A stretch of 64,000 nucleotides of DNA from Lachnospiraceae bacterium (GCA_024689465.1 JAILDL010000038.1:39878-103877); one strand, 5' to 3'; numbered from the stretch's first letter, positions 9,575-18,322 are shown. Translations and numbers: made by a program. The notes: generated by a model not told the origin, from the letters alone.

Positions 9575-10942
9575 GTGAGATTCACAGATTTATTAAGGAT
9601 GAGCCTGAACAGTCTGATGAAGCGAAAGGTGCGTACCATCCTGACCGTTCTGGGTGTTGTGATCGGTACCGCATCCATTGTGGTCATGATCTCCTTGGGC
9701 CTTGGCCTTTCCAATGCGATCATGTCGGATCTGGAATCCTACGGTTCCATTACGGCGATCACTGTCCGGGAATCCTATGGCTATAATGATTCAGGCTCCA
9801 AAAAAGAATCAGAGCAAAAGCGTCTGGATGACGATCTGGTCGAAGAACTGAAACAGCTTCCCCATGTGACCTTTGTAGCGCCGCAGCTGCAGACCAATGT
9901 GATGTTAAAGAGCGGTCTGTATGAATGCAATGAGCAGCTCACCGGCATCCCTGCGGAGATCATGGGGCAGATGGGCTTTAAGCCGGGGCAGGGCGATATC
10001 CCCAAGCCCGGCGAGAAACTGCAGTTTTATTACGGCAATCAGGTCCTGACGGATTTCTATAATGCAAAGACCAATGCATACTACTGGGACACCGGAGTGT
10101 TGCCGGATGTGGATCTGATGAACGATACCATTTTCGTCATTTTTGATACCGATGCGTATTGGAGATGGAAGTATCCTTCAGAGGGAGAGGTGACCCAGCC
10201 ACCTAAAAAGTATGTGATCCCCGCCAGCGGTGTTGAACAGGGAGATGAAAATACCTGGAGCGAGCACAGCTACGGTATTTATTGTGATCTGGAAGCACTT
10301 AAGACCGAGTTAAAGCGGGTCTTTAAGAACAAGCCCATTCCCGGGCAGCCCACCACCAAGACCGGTAAGCCCTATAAGCAGCTGTTCTACAGTGCCATTA
10401 TCGTCAATGCGGAAACCCTGGACGATGTGGAGGAACTGACCAATACCATCAACAACATGGGTTATCAGGCATACAGCAACGGTGAATGGGTAAAGCAGGA
10501 ACAGCAGACCCTTGGTTACATCCAGGCGGTTCTGGGCGGTATCGGTGCCGTATCCCTGCTGGTAGCGGCCATCGGTATCACCAATACCATGATGATGAGT
10601 ATCTATGAGCGTACCAAGGAAATCGGTGTCATGAAGGTGCTGGGATGCGATCTGGGCAATATCCGATCCCTGTTCATGCTGGAAGCTGCCTACATCGGTT
10701 TTATCGGCGGTATCGTGGGATTGGTATTGAGCTATACCCTGTCCTTTTTGATCAACCACGTAACGGGGGATATGCTGGCCAATGAAATGGGGCTGGCAGA
10801 AGGAGCGGGAATCTCCTACATTCCCTTCTGGCTGGTACTCCTGGCCATTGTCTTTTCCACCATGGTCGGTATGGTGGCAGGTTTCTTCCCGGCAAGAAGA
10901 GCCATGCGCCTTTCTCCTTTGGCTGCCATCCGAAACGAATGA
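9575..10942 (+). CDS. MacB-like ABC transporter permease
   Basis: A 455-residue permease with the MacB topology: one N-terminal membrane helix (IVVMISLGLGLSNAI region), a large extracytoplasmic MacB periplasmic core domain (about residues 50-300), and the C-terminal FtsX domain with three helices (about residues 315-450), ending in PARRAMRLSPLAAIRNE, the typical ATPase-coupling end. It starts at GTG with GGAGG immediately upstream, one base after the previous stop codon, so it is translationally tied to the secreted partner. The substrate is unknown. Confidence 0.92.
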   Translation: MRFTDLLRMSLNSLMKRKVRTILTVLGVVIGTASIVVMISLGLGLSNAIMSDLESYGSITAITVRESYGYNDSGSKKESEQKRLDDDLVEELKQLPHVTFVAPQLQTNVMLKSGLYECNEQLTGIPAEIMGQMGFKPGQGDIPKPGEKLQFYYGNQVLTDFYNAKTNAYYWDTGVLPDVDLMNDTIFVIFDTDAYWRWKYPSEGEVTQPPKKYVIPASGVEQGDENTWSEHSYGIYCDLEALKTELKRVFKNKPIPGQPTTKTGKPYKQLFYSAIIVNAETLDDVEELTNTINNMGYQAYSNGEWVKQEQQTLGYIQAVLGGIGAVSLLVAAIGITNTMMMSIYERTKEIGVMKVLGCDLGNIRSLFMLEAAYIGFIGGIVGLVLSYTLSFLINHVTGDMLANEMGLAEGAGISYIPFWLVLLAIVFSTMVGMVAGFFPARRAMRLSPLAAIRNE

Positions 10943-10991
10943 TCTTCGGGAAAAGAAGAAGTTGTTTCTATTCTATATAAAAAGAAAAACG

Positions 10992-11036
10992 GGCTCTCTG
11001 AAATCCTTCGGGATGACCACAGAGAGCCTTTTCTTT
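10992..11036 (+). terminator. Intrinsic terminator of the ABC export operon
   Basis: Nine-bp stem 10992-11000 with 11020-11028, enclosing a small ATCC-TTCG-GGAT hairpin with a stable UUCG tetraloop, followed by TTTTCTTT. Confidence 0.85.
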
Positions 11037-11143
11037 CATCAGACAATGAAACAGATAAAATGTCAAAAACAATATAAATAATCTAAAAATATTAGAAAAT
11101 AATGACAATTAAAAATTAAAATAAAAAATATTCAAAAATTGTG

Positions 11144-11171
11144 TTGACAAATATTTTTGAGTTGGTATAAT
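11144..11171 (+). promoter_or_regulatory. Consensus sigma-A promoter
   Basis: Perfect TTGACA (11144-11149) and perfect TATAAT (11166-11171) with a 16-base spacer; the -10 is extended (TGG before TATAAT). The AT-rich DNA before it resembles an UP element. It is the best promoter in the window and no sizeable gene starts within 440 bases of it. Confidence 0.85.
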
Positions 11172-11177
11172 GAGTAC

Positions 11178-11490
11178 ATAAACAAGAGAGATAAGTCATA
11201 TAGAGAAAAGAGTTGATGCCAATGATAGGAGGCATAAACAGAAAAATCTTGAGTTAGGAGGTACAGTCCACCCGAAACAGTAAGAAGTACCAAAAGATCG
11301 TTGGAAACATCTTCATAAGTTGAATCCAGGTAGAAGAAAAAATGACCTGAGTACGTGCGTACGAAATATCAACGGCAGGATGAAGAAAACGAGGGAAAAC
11401 TGAATACCGACGAACTACAAGGAGGAAAGGTCCATTGGATAGTATAGCTTAGGAGCGGATGTCGATGCATATCATTGATGTCCGCTCCTT
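11178..11490 (+). ncRNA. Candidate structured non-coding RNA or long 5' leader
   Basis: About 310 bases transcribed from the consensus promoter with no ORF over about 15 codons. It is purine-rich and has three AGGAGG-like motifs (near 11227, 11256, 11420). Local pairings include 11216-11220 with 11231-11235, 11327-11331 with 11345-11349, and the palindrome at 11351-11362. It ends in a 16-bp hairpin (11451-11466 with 11474-11489, G-U pairs allowed). That hairpin lacks a T-run, so the transcript may continue through a second structured element (stem 11506-11514 with 11547-11555, enclosing 11519-11525 with 11530-11536) into the GH3-like gene. I do not recognise it as RNase P, tmRNA, SRP or 6S RNA. 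The remaining intergenic DNA 10943-11143 holds the upstream terminator and AT-rich sequence. Confidence 0.45.
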
Positions 11491-11624
11491 ACGTTTGTCC
11501 AAAACTTTTCCATGCAGCGATTCTTAAGAAAGAATCTCCCTGAATCCGTGGAAAAATCCCCTCATATAGAGTATGATTACTGTGTAGGTACTAAATATAG
11601 TAGTCCTGTGAAATGAGGAGCGAT

Positions 11625-13361
11625 ATGTCTAAGAAGAATCACAAGAAATCCCAGGCGGGCCAGAATCCTTCCCGGAATCAGAATACGCAGAAGAAACCGG
11701 TGACCAAAGCCGAAGAGATAAAGGAAACGGAAACAGCAGAAACGGAGGCAGAAGTGCCGGAGGCTGCAGAAACGAAGGAAACGACGGAAGCAGAAACGGC
11801 AGAAGTCCAAGCAGCAAAGAAAGAGCCGGAAGAAAAAAAGGATACAGAAATTCCCGAAGCAGCAGAGTTGGAAGAAGCAGATTCCGAGGAGACTGCAGAA
11901 GAGGAGCCTGAAGAAGAGGAAGCCGAAGAAGAGGAAGAGCCGGTAAGAGGCAGAAGCAGAGCGTTCCGGAGAAATCGCAGATACGAGGAAGAAGAGGACG
12001 ACGACGAGGACGAGGACGATGACGAGGAGGATGAGGAAGAAGAGGAGCTGACGCCGGAAGAGCGCAGACGACTTCGCAGAAGACAGCGCCGCATCCGTAA
12101 TCAGATCCTGGCCTACGGAACCGTAGCCGTTCTCCTGCTTTGTATCTTATTCGGAACCTATCTGGGTGTTTCTTCCATCCATCAAAAGCGGGTACAGAAG
12201 GCGGCTGAGGAACAGGCCCTTCAGGAACAGACACTGGAGGAAGAAGAGACCATTGTTCTCTCGGAACCGGAAACCATTGAAGAAAGCGAAGAAGAGATCG
12301 ACCCCTTAGATGAGATCGCCATGGCCTGCATCGCAGAGATGCCTTTGGAGGATAAGGTGGCAGGCCTGTTTATCATTACACCGGAACAGCTGACCGGTGT
12401 TTCTACGGCGATCCGTGCAGGAGATTCCACCCAGGAAGCCCTGGGAACCTATGCCGTGGGTGGTCTGATCTATGCAAAGCAGAACATCCAGAATGCAGAC
12501 CAGATCAAGGAAATGCTGGATAATACGGTAAAGATGAGTAAATATCCCATCTTCCTGGCGGTAAACGAAGAAGGCGGCAAAAACGGTGCCATCGCATCCT
12601 CCGGGATCGAAAGTGCCGCAGCCAGTGCTTCGGAAGTGGGCAGCACCGGGGATGCGGCAGGAGCCTATACCGCAGGACAGACCATTGGTTCCTACATGAA
12701 CAAATACGGATTCAACCTGGACTTTGCGCCGGTAGCGGATCTGATCACCAATGAAAACAATACCACCTTGCAGGGACGCACCTACGGTAGCGATCCTTCC
12801 ATGGTCAGCGGGATGGTCAGTCAGATGGTGCAGGGCCTGATGGATGGCGGCGCCAGTGCCTGTGTAAAGTATTTCCCGGGCCTTGGCGGAACCGAGGAAG
12901 ATACAGCAGACGGAATGGCTCGTACCGAACGGACCCTGGAAGAAATGAACACAGCGGAATTTACCGTATTCCAGGCAGCGTTCCAGGCCGGTGCAGAATT
13001 TGTCTTAGTCAGCAATGAATCCGCACCGGGGGTTGTGGGAAATGACGATACCACCCAGTGCTCCTTATCTTCCGTGATCATGAAGGACATCCTGCGAGAC
13101 CAGCTGGGCTTTAACGGAGTCATTGTAACGGATGCCATGGACCAGCTCTCCATCACCGAATACTACACACCGGATGAAGCAGCCATCAAGGCCATTAAGG
13201 CAGGTGCAGACATGATCCTGCGGCCCGAAGATTTTAAGACCGCCTACGAAGGTCTGCTGGAAGCCGTACGAAGCGGCAGCATTTCCGAAGAGCGGATCGA
13301 TGAATCTCTCCTTCGCATCTACCGGATCAAGTACAAAAATACGGTGGCGCTTACGGAGTAA
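11625..13361 (+). CDS. Membrane-anchored GH3-like protein with Glu-rich cytoplasmic tail
   Basis: A protein of 578 residues from the chosen start, ATG 11625 (GAGGAG four bases before it); an in-frame ATG at 11613 has no ribosome site. Residues 1-150 are extremely Glu/Asp/Lys/Arg rich and low complexity. A single membrane helix follows (LAYGTVAVLLLCILFGTYLG, about residues 165-185), then an extracellular glycoside hydrolase 3 N-terminal domain (about 225-575) resembling NagZ beta-N-acetylglucosaminidases. The nucleophile region VTDAMD is kept, but the usual KHFPGHGDT...DSH segment reads KYFPGLGGT...DTA, so the catalytic His is missing. It may be inactive or altered. It lies downstream of the candidate RNA. 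Confidence 0.8.
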   Translation: MSKKNHKKSQAGQNPSRNQNTQKKPVTKAEEIKETETAETEAEVPEAAETKETTEAETAEVQAAKKEPEEKKDTEIPEAAELEEADSEETAEEEPEEEEAEEEEEPVRGRSRAFRRNRRYEEEEDDDEDEDDDEEDEEEEELTPEERRRLRRRQRRIRNQILAYGTVAVLLLCILFGTYLGVSSIHQKRVQKAAEEQALQEQTLEEEETIVLSEPETIEESEEEIDPLDEIAMACIAEMPLEDKVAGLFIITPEQLTGVSTAIRAGDSTQEALGTYAVGGLIYAKQNIQNADQIKEMLDNTVKMSKYPIFLAVNEEGGKNGAIASSGIESAAASASEVGSTGDAAGAYTAGQTIGSYMNKYGFNLDFAPVADLITNENNTTLQGRTYGSDPSMVSGMVSQMVQGLMDGGASACVKYFPGLGGTEEDTADGMARTERTLEEMNTAEFTVFQAAFQAGAEFVLVSNESAPGVVGNDDTTQCSLSSVIMKDILRDQLGFNGVIVTDAMDQLSITEYYTPDEAAIKAIKAGADMILRPEDFKTAYEGLLEAVRSGSISEERIDESLLRIYRIKYKNTVALTE

Positions 13362-13376
13362 TTAAGCAATCCATAC

Positions 13377-13405
13377 AAAAGCAGTCCTGAGGGGCTGCTT
13401 TTTTT
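13377..13405 (+). terminator. Intrinsic terminator of the GH3-like gene
   Basis: Eleven-bp stem 13377-13387 with 13392-13402 (one G-U), TGAG loop, ending in Ts. Confidence 0.85.
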
Positions 13406-13416
13406 ATGCTTAAAAG

Positions 13417-13430
13417 TTGACAAATGTCAA
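13417..13430 (+). promoter_or_regulatory. Palindrome containing a -35-like TTGACA
   Basis: TTGACAAATGTCAA: 6-base arms with a 2-base centre, shortly after the terminator and upstream of the chemoreceptor. It could be an operator overlapping a -35 box. No convincing -10 or sigma-D box is seen in 13431-13600, so its role is open. Confidence 0.3.
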
Positions 13431-13614
13431 GAAGATATCGGGGGCTGAACTGAGCATAATCCACATATATACAGAAAGTAATCGATTTGTGCAAAATTTA
13501 ATATGCAATTTTTGCTGTTGAATAAAAGTTGATGATTAATTAGAATGTGATATACCAAGTAATAATAAGTAGCGTGGGGGCAAGTGGTTTTCATTTGTAA
13601 AGGAGATAATGAGA

Positions 13615-16074
13615 ATGAATCAAACAACAGGAGGAAATTATTTTTCTTCGGTAAAAGGCAAGTTGACGCTGATGGGTGCCATGGGAATCCTGGTCGCTTT
13701 GATCATCGGGATCATTGGGATCGGCTCCATTAACCGGAATGCCAAAAGCAGTGAAGTGGTTTCCCTGGTAAATGAGATCAGTGTGCTGCAGTCGGAGAAT
13801 CTGGCGAATGATGCATTGTATCAGTATTATGTGGACGAAGCCTATTTAAAGGCAGCCATGGACAATCTGGATAAGATGGAGGAGAAGGCCGGCAGGCTGA
13901 AGAGCATTGCAGATGCAAATTACAGTGATTCCATCGACCAGATCCTGGAAAATGTGGCCAGAGATAAGCAGAATTACAGCGAGATCCTGCAGATCCATGA
14001 GCAGCGGGGATATGAGGAATCTTCCGGCATGTATCAGCAGTTTATTGCAGCCAGCGGAGATCTTTCCGAAAGTTTTAAGACGCTGGTCAACAACAATGAC
14101 TGGATGGAGATCCCCTGGATCGTGGGCCATATGGGAGAAGGCGGCGAGATGGTGGAAGTGGATGGAGAAGCCTATCATAAGCTGATCTACGAAAATCCTC
14201 TGCCGGTGGTAGGAAAGAGAAACAATCTGGTTTCCCGTGTGGGAGGTACCTTTACCTACCCTTCTGTATATTATGTAAAGAATTTTCAGCTCATCAACGG
14301 TTCGGAGATTCTGGATCTGGACCTGAGTAAGGTAGAGTCTCTGGAAAAGTCCGGCGATGGTCTGGAGGCCGCAGAACTCTGTGATTTTGGCGGAGAACGT
14401 GCCATTAAGGTAACGGGTAAGTATGATGCCACCAAGGAACGCTGGGAAGAGGTAGCAGTTACCTTCAGTGTAAAAGACATCGATCTTGAGAACTATCCGG
14501 TACTTCGTTATGAGCTTTATATGGATCCTACCGCAGAGCCCGGACAGATGTTCCAGTACGGCGGCGCGATCTCCGGTGTATACGGGTTTGCCTCTGCTCT
14601 GAATAATCTGGATGCCATGGTAAAGACCTACAGTAAACTGGTAGTGGAAGGAAAAGATGTTTCCGCTAATCTGGGAGAGATCGAAGCACTGATGGCTGAG
14701 ATCGAAGAAAATATACCCAAGTATACCACCGACCCTTCCCTGGCAGAAACGTCCCTGGGCTATCTGGAGACCAAGCGGGAGATCTTTGACAGTATCAAGG
14801 CAGTGGATGAACAGACACTGGCTATCAAAGCAGACAATCAGGCGATCAATGCACAGCTCAGTACCCTTTGCGAAACCGTTCAGACCAGTGCCGTAACGCA
14901 GATGAATGCAGTAAAGAATCTGGTTACCGTACTGATCGTTGTCGTACTGATCGTGAGTGTGATCATTCTGGCTTTGATCATGCTGCGGATCATCCTGGGG
15001 ATCAATCGAAGTGTGCAGTCCTTCCGTAGTGCCATTGAAGAGATTGCAGCAGGTAAGATCTCTGCCCGTGCAGATACGAAGGGAAAAGATGAGTTTGCTC
15101 TGTTTGCCTCCAATCTGAACGGATTTATGGATACCCTGGAAGAGACCATTTCCAAGCTGAAGGATATGACCAATGTGCTGGCCGATTCCGGATTGCAGTT
15201 GGAGGACAGTGCCAATAAAACAAAAGAAGTGGCCGGAAATATCAGCGATACCGTGGGCCAGATCTCTCTGGGTGCTGTGGAACAGGCTAAGGATATTGAA
15301 GCTTCGTCCCGACAGGTTGTGGATATGGGAAACAACATCGATGAGATCTTAAACAGCGTGACTGCACTGTCTGAGAAGTTTGGGGAAATGAGCTCCAGTG
15401 GAAAGGAAGCAACAGATAACATGAACAATCTGATGCATTCCAGTGATATGACAACAGAGGCATTCCACAAGATCGCCGATCAGGTACGCAAGACAGATGA
15501 GTCCGTAGGAAAGATCCAGGATGCCATCAGCCTCATTGCTTCTGTGGCAAATCAGATCAATCTGCTGTCCTTAAATGCCAGCATTGAAGCCGCCCGTGCA
15601 GGAGAGGCAGGCCGTGGATTTGCAGTTGTGGCAGAAGAGATCGGTAAGCTGGCAGACCAGACCAATCAGTCCGCAGGCATCATTGATCAGATCATCCATA
15701 TGCTGACCGAGGAATCCGGCCGGACCGTTGCGACCATCAATGAAGTGACCGAACTGATCCAGAATCAGAAGAATGATATTGATGCCACCAATGAGATCTT
15801 TGGAAATGTAAGTACCGGCATTGCATTTACCAAAGATTCCGTAAACGGTGTTTTAGGCCAGGCCCAGTCCTGTGAAAGTGCAGGAGAAAATGTAGTCAAT
15901 CTGATGACCAACCTTTCCGCTATTTCGGAGGAAAATGCGGCATCTGCAGAGACTACATCCAATGCGATGACGGAATTAAATAAGGAAACCGTCAAACTGG
16001 CAGAAACCTCAGCAGAATTAAAACGGCTGGCGGATTCGCTGAAGAGCGATCTGGATTTCTTTGTAGTTGAATGA
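13615..16074 (+). CDS. Methyl-accepting chemotaxis protein with inserted beta domain
   Basis: About 819 residues. ATG 13615 is nine bases from AGGAG; ATG 13609, two codons upstream, is only three bases from it. A membrane helix (about residues 18-40) is followed by a large extracytoplasmic sensor (about 42-434), a second helix (437-460), HAMP (460-515) and the signalling domain with the hub [20 protein letters not shown] near residue 660. The sensor looks like a helical bundle interrupted at about 165-330 by a beta-rich segment containing [24 protein letters not shown] and LRYELYMDP, which resembles carbohydrate-binding jelly rolls. Chemotaxis genes are not nearby, so it is an orphan receptor. 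The ligand is inferred only. Confidence 0.93.
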   Translation: MNQTTGGNYFSSVKGKLTLMGAMGILVALIIGIIGIGSINRNAKSSEVVSLVNEISVLQSENLANDALYQYYVDEAYLKAAMDNLDKMEEKAGRLKSIADANYSDSIDQILENVARDKQNYSEILQIHEQRGYEESSGMYQQFIAASGDLSESFKTLVNNNDWMEIPWIVGHMGEGGEMVEVDGEAYHKLIYENPLPVVGKRNNLVSRVGGTFTYPSVYYVKNFQLINGSEILDLDLSKVESLEKSGDGLEAAELCDFGGERAIKVTGKYDATKERWEEVAVTFSVKDIDLENYPVLRYELYMDPTAEPGQMFQYGGAISGVYGFASALNNLDAMVKTYSKLVVEGKDVSANLGEIEALMAEIEENIPKYTTDPSLAETSLGYLETKREIFDSIKAVDEQTLAIKADNQAINAQLSTLCETVQTSAVTQMNAVKNLVTVLIVVVLIVSVIILALIMLRIILGINRSVQSFRSAIEEIAAGKISARADTKGKDEFALFASNLNGFMDTLEETISKLKDMTNVLADSGLQLEDSANKTKEVAGNISDTVGQISLGAVEQAKDIEASSRQVVDMGNNIDEILNSVTALSEKFGEMSSSGKEATDNMNNLMHSSDMTTEAFHKIADQVRKTDESVGKIQDAISLIASVANQINLLSLNASIEAARAGEAGRGFAVVAEEIGKLADQTNQSAGIIDQIIHMLTEESGRTVATINEVTELIQNQKNDIDATNEIFGNVSTGIAFTKDSVNGVLGQAQSCESAGENVVNLMTNLSAISEENAASAETTSNAMTELNKETVKLAETSAELKRLADSLKSDLDFFVVE

Positions 16075-16096
16075 TCGAAAATACATTGGAGAGGAA

Positions 16097-16126
16097 CCGG
16101 GAAGCCGCTTGTTTTCGGCTTCCCGG
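16097..16126 (+). other. Strong hairpin after the chemoreceptor gene
   Basis: Perfect 11-bp GC-rich stem 16097-16107 with 16116-16126, but no T-run follows. It may stabilise the mRNA 3' end or act as a weak terminator. Confidence 0.5.
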
Positions 16127-16177
16127 CACTTTCCGGAATCCCTGCAAAATATTTTTGAAAAAAAGTAAAAAAGAGTG

Positions 16178-16206
16178 TTGACACTATTTGGTGGGGATGG
16201 TATATT
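16178..16206 (+). promoter_or_regulatory. Promoter of tRNA-Gly
   Basis: TTGACA (16178-16183), 17-base spacer, TATATT (16201-16206) with an extended TGG. Forty bases upstream of the tRNA. Confidence 0.8.
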
Positions 16207-16245
16207 AATTCTTGTCCGTCGGAACTGACGGAAACAACTGAAAAC

Positions 16246-16318
16246 GCGATAGTGGCGTAGTTGGTAACGCGCGACCTTGCCAAGGTCGAGACCGCGGGTT
16301 CGAGCCCCGTCTATCGCT
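16246..16318 (+). tRNA. tRNA-Gly (anticodon GCC)
   Basis: A full cloverleaf is visible. The acceptor stem is GCGATAG (16246-16252) with CTATCGC (16311-16317), the D stem GCG/CGC, and the anticodon stem CGACC/GGTCG with loop TTGCCAA, giving anticodon GCC at 16279-16281. The T arm GCGGG-TTCGAGC-CCCGT is intact. The discriminator is T; the CCA end is not encoded and must be added after transcription. It is a single tRNA with its own promoter and terminator. Confidence 0.96.
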
Positions 16319-16320
16319 TC

Positions 16321-16353
16321 AAAAAGACACACCAAATGGTGTGTCTTTTTTTT
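16321..16353 (+). terminator. Intrinsic terminator of tRNA-Gly
   Basis: Perfect 14-bp stem 16321-16334 with 16337-16350, ending in eight Ts. Confidence 0.9.
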
Positions 16354-16379
16354 GAACCCGTGGGGACGGGGTTAGGGGG

Positions 16380-18080
16380 TCACATTTCTTCCGGACATTC
16401 CATTCCCAGGAGGCCTGCAGCATCCGAGATGAGTTTTTGCACGATGTTTACGAGAGCCAGGCGGCTTTCCTTCGCTACGATATCTGCTTCTTTTAAAATA
16501 GGCCGATCCTGATAGAACTTATTAAAGTCGGTACAAAGGGCAATCAGATATTTGGCGACGATAGACGGCTCGTTGTTTTCAGCTGCAGATTGAACAGCAT
16601 CCTCATATCCGCCAATGGTCTTTATAAGGGCGAAGGTGACGTCATCTGTCAGGGCTTCGCAGGAAAATGCATGGTCCGAAATCTCCTGGCCATATTTCCG
16701 CAGGACGCTCTTTGCCCGGGCATAGGTGTATTGAACATAAGGTCCGGTGGTTCCGTCAAAACTGAGCACATCTTTCCAGGAAAAGTTGATGTTCCGGATC
16801 CGCTGATTGAACAGATCATGGAAGATGACTGCTCCGACCCCTACCTGTTTCGCTACGGTCTCTTTATCTGCAAGAGCGGGATTCTTTTCCTCGATCAAAT
16901 CGCCGGCACGTTTGATCGCCTCCTTTAGAATATCCTCTGCATAGATGATATTTCCCTTTCGCGTGGAGAGCTTTTCTCCGCCCAAACTGACCAGCCCGTA
17001 GGGAACATGCACCAGCTCATCGCTGTAGTCATACCCCATCAACTCAATGGCTTTGAATACCTGTTTGAAATGCAGGGACTGTTCCAAGCCGGTCACATAC
17101 AGGCACTTATCAAAGTGATAGGTTTCCTTCCGGTACAGGACCGCTGCAATATCACGGGAATGATAGATTGAGCTGCCGTCCTTTTTGGTGATCATGCAGG
17201 GTGGCATATCATAGGCAGACAGGTCGATGACATTGGCGCCCTGGCTTTCCATAAGGAGGCCTTTTTCTTCCAGTAAGGCAGCCAGAGCAGGAACCTTTTC
17301 TCGATAAAAGCTTTCTCCGGTATAGGAATCAAAGGAGATTCCCAGTATGTCATACACCCGCTCAAATTCGGTGAGGCTGATCTCTTTAAACCATTTCCAA
17401 ATGGAAAGGGCTTCTGCATCTCCCTGCTCCATCTTTACGAACCAGGCTCTTGCTTCGTCCATCAGTTCCGGATGTGCATTCTTTTCCTGGTCAAATTTGA
17501 CATAGATATCCAGAAGTTCCTGAATGCCGTTTTTCTCCACGGCTTCCTTGCTGCTCCAGTTTTTATAAGCAACGATCAGCTTTCCGAACTGGGTCCCCCA
17601 ATCCCCGAGATGATTGATCCGCACGACCTGAGCTCCCAGCTTTTGATAGATCTTATACAGGGAATTGCCGATGATGGTGGTACGCAGATGCCCTACGTGG
17701 AAATTTTTGGCAATATTGGGGGAGGAGTAGTCCATGCAGACGGTTTGACCCGCAAAAATCGGATGGACGCCCAGATCATCCCCCTGCACCGCTTCCAGTG
17801 TCGCTTTCGCAAAAAGGGTGCGGTCTGCATACAGATTGCAATAGCCACCGGTTGCAGTCACGCTTGCAAGGCCCAGGCTTTCCTTTTGGCCATCCAGATG
17901 CGTCTTCAGTTCCTGGGCGATCCGGGCCGGATTTTTATGCAGCACTTTTGCAAAGGAAAAGCAGGGGATCGCCAGGTCTCCCAGGGCAGGATCCGGCGGC
18001 GTCTCCACGATCACTGTATCTGCCGGGAATTGATCCTTTCCCAGTATCTCGGCGATTGCATTACAGATTGTTTCTTTCAT
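16380..18080 (-). CDS. argS: Arginyl-tRNA synthetase
   Basis: A 566-residue class I synthetase that charges tRNA-Arg with arginine. The N-terminal additional domain is followed by the HIGH motif as HVGH (residues 128-131, in SSPNIAKNFHVGHLR). The KMSKS loop appears as STRKGN, as is common in ArgRS, and the C-terminal anticodon-binding DALR domain ends the protein. The start is ATG 18080, preceded by GGGAG; an in-frame extension upstream runs through the attenuator and is not coding. Expression is probably controlled by an arginine-codon leader peptide and terminator immediately upstream. Confidence 0.97.
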   Translation of the reverse strand: MKETICNAIAEILGKDQFPADTVIVETPPDPALGDLAIPCFSFAKVLHKNPARIAQELKTHLDGQKESLGLASVTATGGYCNLYADRTLFAKATLEAVQGDDLGVHPIFAGQTVCMDYSSPNIAKNFHVGHLRTTIIGNSLYKIYQKLGAQVVRINHLGDWGTQFGKLIVAYKNWSSKEAVEKNGIQELLDIYVKFDQEKNAHPELMDEARAWFVKMEQGDAEALSIWKWFKEISLTEFERVYDILGISFDSYTGESFYREKVPALAALLEEKGLLMESQGANVIDLSAYDMPPCMITKKDGSSIYHSRDIAAVLYRKETYHFDKCLYVTGLEQSLHFKQVFKAIELMGYDYSDELVHVPYGLVSLGGEKLSTRKGNIIYAEDILKEAIKRAGDLIEEKNPALADKETVAKQVGVGAVIFHDLFNQRIRNINFSWKDVLSFDGTTGPYVQYTYARAKSVLRKYGQEISDHAFSCEALTDDVTFALIKTIGGYEDAVQSAAENNEPSIVAKYLIALCTDFNKFYQDRPILKEADIVAKESRLALVNIVQKLISDAAGLLGMECPEEM

Positions 18081-18105
18081 CTCATGTCTCCCTTTATTTT
18101 TTGAT

Positions 18106-18158
18106 AAAAAAAGAACCGCAATGGATTTAAGGCTTTTCGCTAAATCTATTACGGTTCT
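18106..18158 (-). terminator. Intrinsic terminator in the argS leader (attenuator)
   Basis: On the minus strand an 18-bp stem (18141-18158 with 18112-18129, one mismatch and one G-U) is followed by seven Us at 18106-18112, only about 26 bases before the argS start codon. It lies between the leader peptide and the structural gene, where only a regulated terminator makes sense. Confidence 0.88.
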
Positions 18159-18258
18159 GTTTATATTCTTTATGAACAGCACCGCACGGCAACAAGACAT
18201 ACGTTCCTGCAACCATGCGAATGATCGGTATGGTTACAAGAACTTATGTCTGCGCTGT
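18151..18258 (-). promoter_or_regulatory. Competing antiterminator and anti-antiterminator helices of the argS attenuator
   Basis: Three mutually exclusive pairings are visible on the minus-strand transcript. Region 1 (18252-18258, inside the Arg codons) pairs with region 2 (18176-18182), extended by a 12-base helix with one mismatch (18240-18251 with 18195-18206). Region 2 (18175-18185) pairs with region 3 (18151-18161), one mismatch. Region 3 contains the 5' arm of the terminator. A ribosome stalled on the Arg codons would block 1:2, allow 2:3 and prevent termination. The layout is that of classical amino-acid operon attenuators; the regulatory logic is inference from pairing. Confidence 0.78.
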
Positions 18259-18293
18259 CTGCGTCTTAAGCTGTTTGTAAGATACATGTTCAT
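18234..18293 (-). CDS. Arginine-rich leader peptide of argS
   Basis: A 19-codon ORF encoding MNMYLTNSLRRRQRRHKFL. Five of six consecutive codons (positions 10-15) are Arg (AGA CGC AGA CAG CGC AGA). A good ribosome site AGGAAGG (18301-18307) lies seven bases before ATG, and the predicted transcription start is about 22 bases before it. The Arg codons overlap region 1 of the attenuator. This is the sensor for charged tRNA-Arg in a ribosome-mediated attenuation model. The peptide itself is unlikely to have another function. Confidence 0.82.
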   Translation of the reverse strand: MNMYLTNSLRRRQRRHKFL

Positions 18294-18322
18294 AGACTAA
18301 CCTTCCTGAAATAATTGAATTC

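Noticed and set aside
11178..11490. RNase P RNA, because of GAGGAAAGGTCC near 11422
   Set aside because: The rest of the conserved core (ACAGAA region, P4 partner) is absent and the motif lies at the wrong end.
11678..12094. Minus-strand Ser-rich reading frame of 138 codons
   Set aside because: It is the antisense shadow of the Glu-rich (GAA/GAG) region of the GH3-like gene.
13431..13600. Sigma-D (flagellar) promoter for the chemoreceptor
   Set aside because: No TAAA-N15-GCCGATAT arrangement with correct spacing was found.
18081..18212. In-frame N-terminal extension of argS (44 extra codons)
   Set aside because: It runs through the attenuator terminator, has no ribosome site, and ArgRS homologues start at the MKETI position.
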